Source: Bacteroidales bacterium UBA1181
GTDB lineage: Bacteria; Bacteroidota; Bacteroidia; Bacteroidales; Paludibacteraceae
Assembly: GCA_002310215.1 (NCBI GenBank)
Contig: DBYR01000005.1
Span: forward strand, 156,502-183,619
Direction of reading: 5' to 3'
Length of the DNA stretch: 27,118 bases
Under the pieces are notes generated by a model, which worked only from the letters and a program-made list of their open reading frames with translations, had not been told where the DNA came from and searched no databases. Every line of letters starts with the position of its first letter. The stretch's first letter is position 1. A program made the position numbers and the translations under genes. Below, in pieces: positions 16,401-25,400 of the stretch.

Positions 16401-19400
16401 AAAGGATGGTGGTTACTACGTCAAGGTGGATGGTACGGGCGACGGCTCCGATTGGGAGAACGCTATGTCACCGAAAGACTTCGCCACTTACTTGCCGCTC
16501 GTCTATGACGGCGACACCTTCCATGTGGCTGCGGGTACCTATCGTTGCGAGGTAGAGGATCCTGTCTATGGACATACCTTCTGCGTCAACAAGGACGTGA
16601 CCATCATCGGTGGTTATCCGGATACCGTCACCATCGTCGGAACGCCTTCCTCTCCTGATGTTTATACGACACTCTTGACCGCAAACAATGGTGGCGAGGA
16701 ATATATGTACATGTATATGAATAGCTCGTTCCCGTCGATTGGCTCATTTGCGAAGAGCGAACCTTCGCTTGTCCGTGTTGTGGGTCAACCGCACGTCACG
16801 CTCTTCGGTCTCACCCTCTCCGGTGTGAAGAACGCCAACGACGGTGCAGTCTCCTTGTTGGATGGCGCCGCCTTGGATATGGATCGTTGCGTGGTCACCA
16901 AGAACCAAGCCTCCGCTATCTATGCGAAGAATGCGGACGTCAAGGTGACGAACTCCGAATTCTCACTGAACTTCACAGGCGTGGGTTCAGTCTTTAACCT
17001 CTCTGACTCGAAGTTGGAGGTCAGCACTTCCACCATCTATGAGAACTTCTCCAACGACACCTTCTGCGTCGATGGAGGTTCGAAGGGTGCTGTGGCTTAT
17101 CTGAATAGCTCTTCCGCCGTGTTCGTCAACAATACTATCGTGAAGAACAGGGCCAGCGCCGGTGCGGTGTTCGCGGCCGACGGTTCGACGTTGGATCTCA
17201 CCAACAACACGATTACGGGTAATATGATCGAGCCGGGGGCTGGAACCGCGGGTTCCGTCTTCAACTTCATCGGCGGATCTTCCAATATGAAACTCTTCGG
17301 AAACATGATCGTGGCGAACGACAAGACTTCCATGACGGGTACGGCCACGATCACTTCGTCCGACTACAATATCTTCTCTCCAGACATCACGATCGAGAAG
17401 GGTGCGAATGACATGACCATGAGCAACACGCAGGTGCCTTATGTCATGGATGTGGAGAATGCATACGGCGAAGAGGATCTTTATATACCAATACTGCGTG
17501 ACAATGGTGGTATCACTCCTACTGTCGCCTTGTTCCAGTCCTTGTTTGACGGTGGCGCTGTGCTCTCTATCCCAAGTGATGTGCGCGCTGTCGACTTCGA
17601 CCAAAGAGGTTTCGTCAGAAAGGATACGAGCTGTGTGGGCGCATTCGAGTTCCCTACTTATGTTGACTATTATGTGAAGACTCGTTCCCATGGAGATGGT
17701 TCCGGTAGGGATTGGGACAATGCGATGGGCGACACTTCGTTCGCAAGATACTTCGCCATTGCGCCTACTGGTGCCACATTCCACGTTGCGGCCGGTCTTT
17801 ATCACCCAATGTTCGATTGCTCTGGCAAGTTGGTCAGCGGATCGGGTGTCCTTTATAAAGCATCCCGTCCGATCAATGTGATAGGTTCTTATCCTGCGAA
17901 CGCTAAGGAGGGCGATACGCCTGATGCCTTGAAGTACAAGACGATTCTGTCCGCCGATTTGATGGAGGATGACATCTTCTCTCCTTCTCAGGAAACTTAC
18001 ACTGTCTGGAGTTATGATGGCTTCAGAAACAATGCGATTGCTGTTATGAGTATCACCCTCAAACAGGCAGGCGCATGCCATCTCTACGGTTTGACCTTCA
18101 AGGGTAACTTCCCGTTGTTCAGGGGAAGTAGTTCGGCTTTGCTCATCGGACGTGCTTACGAGACCGTTGCGCCAACATCCTTCGTTTTGGATAGTTGCGT
18201 CTTCACTAAGACGTATGCGGGTGTTTATTCTACGGCAGACTCGGTTGTTATGAGATCTTGCCGTTTCGATACCATCAGTTCTGTAGGGTTCAGCCATTCC
18301 ACCTATTCTATGGATGAATCGTACTTCTTCGCGGACGGATGTTCGTTCACTTCTTCGAACAACGGTTTGTCTTATTTAGCACAGAAAGGTTTGTTGCGTG
18401 TGCAAAATACGACATTCAGCAATGTGCTTTATAACGCTTTGGATGTCAGTCCATCTTTGTGGAAACAAGACTTGACCCTCCAATTATATAACAATACATT
18501 CTCTCACAGAAAAGGAAATGTTAATTCAATCTATTTGCCGAATTACGTCAATACAGAGTTGAAGGGTAATATTTTCAATACTGGCTTTACGTTCCATTCG
18601 TCGAGCGATGCGGCAGCTACAGTGGTTGCTTCAGACTATAACCTTTATGCCTATTCTCCGGACACGACAGGTTCGGTTTGCCCTAAGGGTGAACATGACT
18701 TGATGGTGGAGCCGAAGGATTTGGTTGGCATCATGGATGGTTCCTTGAGTGATGATGCGTTCATCTCCACGGGCAAGACCTTGTCTGATAACGATATGGT
18801 TTCGGTTGTCAAGATCTTGGAAGACAAGTTGCCTGATGGTTCCTTTATCCGCTTGCCGTTGGAAGAGGCGTTCGTTTCTGTAGACGCAATCGGCAAAGAG
18901 AGAAACAAGCAGACCTGTATGGGTGCTTATGAGATGGATTGTAGACCAGACACGTTTGTGGTTGGGGATACGATCCAAATCGGCCAGTCGTTCCAAGGTG
19001 TAACCTATGATACGGTTGGCAACTATAAGATTTACGGTCCGGACTCCGTCAATGTGATTGGTTGCCCGTTGACAATAGAACACCACTTGTATGTGACGCC
19101 AAGCTTTGAGGGCTCTGGCTTCTATGTGAAGACAGAGCGTACGGGTAAGGGTACTGGTGCGGATTGGGACAATGCCATGAACGGTGCCGACTTCCTCTAT
19201 GGATTGCCTCTTGTGGAGGCGGGTGCCACATTCCATGTCGCACAGGGTTCCTACAACATGAACAAGTTGGCGGGCGCCGCTTCGGTGACTGCCGTGAACC
19301 CAGTTTCAGTCATCGGTGGTTACAAGAACACCGCCAAGATGGGTGACGGGAAGAATGCTGCGTTTGAGACCAACTTCGTCTCCGATTCGTCGTTCATCCT

Positions 19401-22400
19401 GAATATTATCTCGCCTGCCGCTGCGGGTGAGGTTCCGGCGGGCATCTACGACCTGCGCATGTCGGGTGTACAGTTGAACGTTAAGGGCAATATGAATGTG
19501 GAGGTCGACAGTTGTACGTTCGAGAAGTTCGACGTGGCTGTGACCATGGATTCCACGGCTGCGCTGGCGCTCAAAGCGACTTCCTTCGATGGTGGAGGAA
19601 AGAATGCGACGGCTGTCTATACGGAGTCTCTGAAGTCGGTTAGCGTGGAGAATTGTTCCTTCACTGGAATTTCCGCTGGCGAGGACGGTAAGGGATATGC
19701 TCTGCGTTGCGGCAATACGAGTGGCGACGTCACCATTAAGAATACGACGTTCGCAGGCAACCAGACAGCGAGTCTGATTGAAATCGGACACCTCGATGGC
19801 AAAACATATTTGTACAATAATACGATTGCGGGCAATGGTGGCACTGAGTGTACGCTTAGCTTGGGCGATGCGGTTATGAAGGGTAACATCTTCTCAGGTA
19901 ATGTCGCCTCCAAATTGTCTACTACGTCTCTGGAAAACGCCTATAACGTATTCTCTTCGACCGATGAGTTCGCGTCCGACTTGGATGTCAAGTTGCCGGT
20001 TGAGCAGTTGCCGTTGTATTTGGATGGTACGTATGATGCTAACACGGGCATCTTTGATGCGCACTTGAATGCCAATGGCGGTTTCGTTAAGACGGTTGCC
20101 ATCCTTAAGGATTCATTCCCTGATCACAGTGTGGCGCGTTTCCCTATCGAGAACACTACTGTCGATCATGACGCGAGGGGTGTGGTTCGTTTGGATCTCT
20201 TGTGCTATGGTGCATACGAGTTGTACGATGGAGTTCGTGACACGATCACGCTTCCTATCCTCGACACGGTTTGCCTCGGCATGAATTACGAGAAGCGCGG
20301 ATGGAATATCGAGACATCTCAGTTGGAGGCAGGCACATCCTATTTGGATACGGTCTTCGTCAAGGGTGTCATATCCACCGATACGATATACACGTTGGAG
20401 TTGAGGGTGATGACGTTCGAGAAACTCCGTTTGGATAGTGTGGCGGTTTCCCCTACACGTTGCCCGGGCAGTGGTTCAGGTATGGTATACTTGGGTACAA
20501 GCTGCAACCGTACCGGTTCGATGTCCGTCACGATTATGGATGCTGACACGGAAACAAAGGATACGGTGCTGAGTCAATCCTATCCGTTTAATTACGCTGA
20601 TGTGGTCTATGATGATCTTGGTGTAGGGAAATATATGTTGAGGGTAACCCCTATCTCGCAGTGCATCGTACTGGATACGACGATTGCCCTTGAGGTGAAG
20701 GATAGGGGCGATCTCCAAGCCTTGCCATGTGAGGATACGATCATGGTTAGATGCGCTAATAATCCTGAGAACTACTTGGCCGTCGCTCTGACGGGATTCC
20801 ATCCTTCCATGAAGGTATACTTCGACGACGAGTTGATCACGGATGAGGATGCTAATCCTCACGCGTATGTCTATTATGAGGATGATGCGGCCTTCTCCGC
20901 GAAGGGCGAGGTTCGTCTCTCTGCGATCGCTCCGGGTGTTCATACCGTCACTGCGACGGATGAGGAGTGTGACAAGAAGTACGAGTTGAAGGAATTTGTG
21001 GTCGCTGTGGAGGAGAGCTATGCGATAGAAATGCAGTTGGTAGACTACCGCAGGGATTCGCTGAAGTGCGGACTCGACTACGGATTCGCCAAGTTCAACT
21101 TGAAATCGGGTGTTAATACGGTCTTCAGTTTGAAGTCCGACAAGGGCTATCAGAAGCAACTGACATTCACCGAGCAGATGGATTCAACATTCACCTTCAG
21201 TGACTTGTCCGCAGGTAACTACCAAGCTCTGTTCAAGAAAAACGATCCGAACTGTTCGGATTCCGTATCCGCATCGTTCTCCATCTTCTCGCCGGAGCCA
21301 TTGACCTTGTCATTGACCAGCAATGGTGCGGCTTGCGCTGAAGGTGCGGTGACAGTGACGGCTGCTGGTGGAGCAGGGAAGTACATCTACCATTGGACCA
21401 ACCCGATGGGTGAGAAGTTTGACAGCGTGTCGACGAAGTTGAACGATGTGAGCGCTGGCGATTACATCTGCGTGGTGGAGGATTCCACAGGCTGTCTCTC
21501 CCGTCCGGATACGCTTTCAATCGTTCCTAACGTGGAGGATCTCTCCGAATTGACCAAGGATACTACGATCATAAAGAACATCACTTGCTTCAAGGGTGAG
21601 AATGGTACCATAGAGGTTCACTTCTCTACGGACAACCATAAACAATCCGTCGCTTGTGTTGTCACTAACGACGAGGATGGCTCACAGACCAAGATCGCTG
21701 GCGCATACGCGGATAATAAAGGCAAGCTCATCATCAACACCTTGGGTGTCGGTTCTTATACTTACGAGGTATATTACGGAACGGAGAGCTGCCGCCTCGA
21801 CACGAACAGCATCAAGGGAGCGTTCTCAATCGCCGCTAAGGAGGTTCCGTTCTCCATGACGCCACTGGTCGATGAGCTTAAGCAGACTTGTTTCGATCCT
21901 GCCGATGGTAGAACCTCAAACGTTGCGACCGGTTGGGAGGATGATTACACTGCATGGATGATTGTTGATGACGGAGATGTACATGATGATAATAAGATTA
22001 AACCGATTACCAATGGAAGCGAGACTAAACTCATTGCTCCTTATGGTTTGGGCAACGGACATTCATACTATTACCTTGTGAAGGATGCCTGCGGTAGCGA
22101 GATGACGACCAATTCGGTTAACTTCCCGGCTTATGAGCCGTTGACCCTCACCGTCGATACCTTCGTCGATTCGGTTGTCTGCGCGCGCAGCTCGGATGCG
22201 ATGATTCGTTTCACGGTATCAGGTGGTATCGGCGACAATCACAAGGCATTTGTGAACGACAAAGTATTTACTGAAAAGGGTACTATCCTATGTGATAACA
22301 TAGGCAAGGGCGACTACTATGTCTCTTATAGATACAAATCCAACCTTGTGAAGGAGACTTGTAAAGATAGCGTGGGTGTGTACGTGCGTATCGCTGGTCC

Positions 22401-25400
22401 GGACACCTTGGCCATCCAGTACACGTTGACGGGTAACTGCGCCACTTCGAAAATCATTCCGGAAGTGACGGGTGAGTCTGGCGCTTACACCTATTTGTGG
22501 AGTAATGGCGACACGACCATCGCAGGTGAGGTTAACTCTCCATTCGAGACGATGGAGGAGGGCAAGACCTACTCCCTGACTGTTTCCGATGTGAAGGGTT
22601 GTGACCAGTACACGAAGACCATCACAATGCCTTCGGCGTCCGATTTGCCTTCCCTTACACATTCTGTCTATGGCGAGTCGCAGAAATGCCATGGGGTGGA
22701 TAATGGTCTCATTGTGATCAAACCAACCCTTTCTAAAAAGATGGATTACGCGATCACCGCTACCTCGTATTACCATTTGATCGATGTAGAGGATTCCACT
22801 TCACATGAGTTTGTACTTAATCCTGATGATTCGTACGTGACTCCGCAAACCTTGGCTCCTGGCAAGTATCGCGTAACCACTCGCTTGGGTTCTATGGATT
22901 GCGATATGGGTGTGGATCCTGTCTCTTCCGTCGTAACAGTGGATTCTTTGCAACCATTGAAGATCCAGTCTGACTTCGAGAACAAACCGATGACTTGTCT
23001 CATCCCTAACGGAGAGTCTAAGTTCACGGTGGATGGTTGGACTTATACCCACACGGCTAACTTGTATATTGAGAGTAATAATAATCTCACCATGTATAAG
23101 GGAATGATTAAGCCGGGTACTTATATGCCGAATTATGTGGGCAACTTCGACGTGGATTCGTTGTCTGGTGGCCACTATACGTTGATCGTCATGGATAAAT
23201 GTAGCAATTCGGATACGGCGGACTTCACTATCGACCAATATATACCGAAGGTTAAGTTGGACGCATCTAGTATGGAAAACAGCATTTGTATCAACCAACC
23301 GACCGGTAAACTCAATTTTGAGATCTATGGTTGGACGAAAGACCATACGGTGAATTTCAACAGGGGTGGACGTAACTATGCGGGCGAGAACCTGAAAAAT
23401 GCGGACACTGTCGTGGTGGATACGGTGAACGGACAGCCGAGGGCGACTGTCTCGATGAGCAAACTGCCTTCCGGTTCTTGGCGAGCCATTGTCACCAACG
23501 AATGTCATGACGAATTGTTGAGCGACACGCTCTTATTGGGTGGTATAGACCCTTACAAGGTTGAGTTGGTGAAGAATGATTCCAAGCTCCATCTGGATTG
23601 TCCATACCATAGCGATGGTAAGATTGCCTTGAAGGTTAGTGGAGGATTCACCGACGCCGATTTCACTGGATTCGCGACAAGGTCAGTGACTTATTATGGT
23701 CCTACGGGTAAGACGGTAGATTCGCTCGTGTTGGTTCCTGATACTTCATACTATTATGTGCCAGTCTACGACTCGACGGATATGATTGTTCAGTATGACA
23801 CCACGTTCAAATTCATCTCTCGGGATACTGTTAGTTTCTTGACTGACACGATTCGCAACGGCGCTTTGGTGTTGAACATCAACTTGAATGATCCTAATAT
23901 TTCACGCATCGATACGCTTCTCGTATCCGATACGGTTATTTCTCAGATAACTGTTCCGGAAGTGACATTCGATACGACCATACATTCCGATTCGTTGGTG
24001 ATCGCGACGCTTTTGGCAGATTCCATCGTCTTTAATTACGATATGGTTATTGTGCCTGATACCATCATTCCTCAGAAAGTCAATTCAGAGGGTGAGCTGG
24101 TCTTCGATACGATTATGCGCCTCGATTCGGTTCTTGTAGGGAAAAAGATGCCAGTGTATGGCTATATGGATTCGTTGGAGACCACTCAAATCGATCCGGA
24201 TAAATATCCTACTGGGGGCAAGGTGGGCGACTATCTCTATGTGGATTTGCCTGCTGGTACTTATCGCTTCACTTATAAGAGCGCGCTCGAGGGCTGTACC
24301 GACAAGTATAACTTCGATACGGAGGTGACGAAACCTGCTCCGGTACGCTTGGAGCGTGAGGTGATGCCAATCAGTTGTTCTTCGAGCGAGGATGGTGTCA
24401 TATCCTTGGCGCCGAGAAGGGGTGGAAAGGATTACCCATATATCGTTGGACATGATTCGACAGAGTCAGCCTACAATATCAACCGTCTCTATGTCAAAGA
24501 TGTGGTGGACGGCAAGGATACGATTGTGGAGTATAAGCCGGGCGGTGTGACCCTCACCTACCGAATCGACACATTGTACGATAGGAGCGACTTGAAGGAT
24601 ATCACATGGTCCTACAAGAGCTACAAGAAGGATGCTTCTTGGGCTGCGTTGAACAACATCGTATTCCCTGATAGCGCCGACTTCATGGAGGAGGTTTACT
24701 ACAGCAAGGGTGATACTATCAGAACTCCGGTTTATTCTAACACGCATCTGGAGAGCTTCTGGGCCGATTATATGGGCGAGTTCTCCGCGGCTAATGTGGT
24801 GACGATCTCTAACCTCGCACCTGGTTTCTACGCTGTGTTGGTAACTGACTCCAGCAAGTGCCAGTACCGTGATACGTTCGAGGTGAAATTGCCGGATAAG
24901 CCGTTGAAGATCGACTCCGTCCTCTTCGACAGCAACCTGGCTGAGTGCGACCCTACGAAACGTCAGATCTTAGCTTACGTGAGTGGTGGTTGGGGTGAAT
25001 ATAACTTCACCTTCAGCGACACCGCCAAGGTGAAGTCGTTGGGCGAACAGAGTGATGGCTTCCGTGGTGGCGAGGCTACCCATTATGACAAGAATACGCT
25101 TTCTGGTTGGGGTGTCAGCCAATTCCTCGACCCGGGTCTCTATACGGTGGTCGTATTGGATGAACAGGGCTGTATGGTGAAATCCGAGAATCAGTACTCC
25201 GTGAAGTCTAAGTTCAAACTGCATATCGATTCCACAAGGACGAAGTGCCCTGAAGACCCTACGGCGGAGGTTATGGTTAAGTTTGTCACAAAACCTGACA
25301 AAGCTGACTTGAGCTATACCATCGTGGAGTACGTCTCGCCATGTCGCAACGACACGTTGGATGACTGCCGCGACTATAGACTCGACACACTGACTAAGAC

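Noticed and set aside
16987..18297. Minus-strand open frame of 436 codons inside module D/E
   Set aside because: Arg/His/Ile-rich composition typical of an antisense reading; no recognisable domain and fully overlapped by a strong plus-strand ORF.
12361..20220. CRISPR-like or simple tandem repeat reading of the recurrent modules
   Set aside because: The repetition is at protein-module level with spacing of hundreds of residues and diverged DNA; there are no short identical repeats with spacers and no cas genes.
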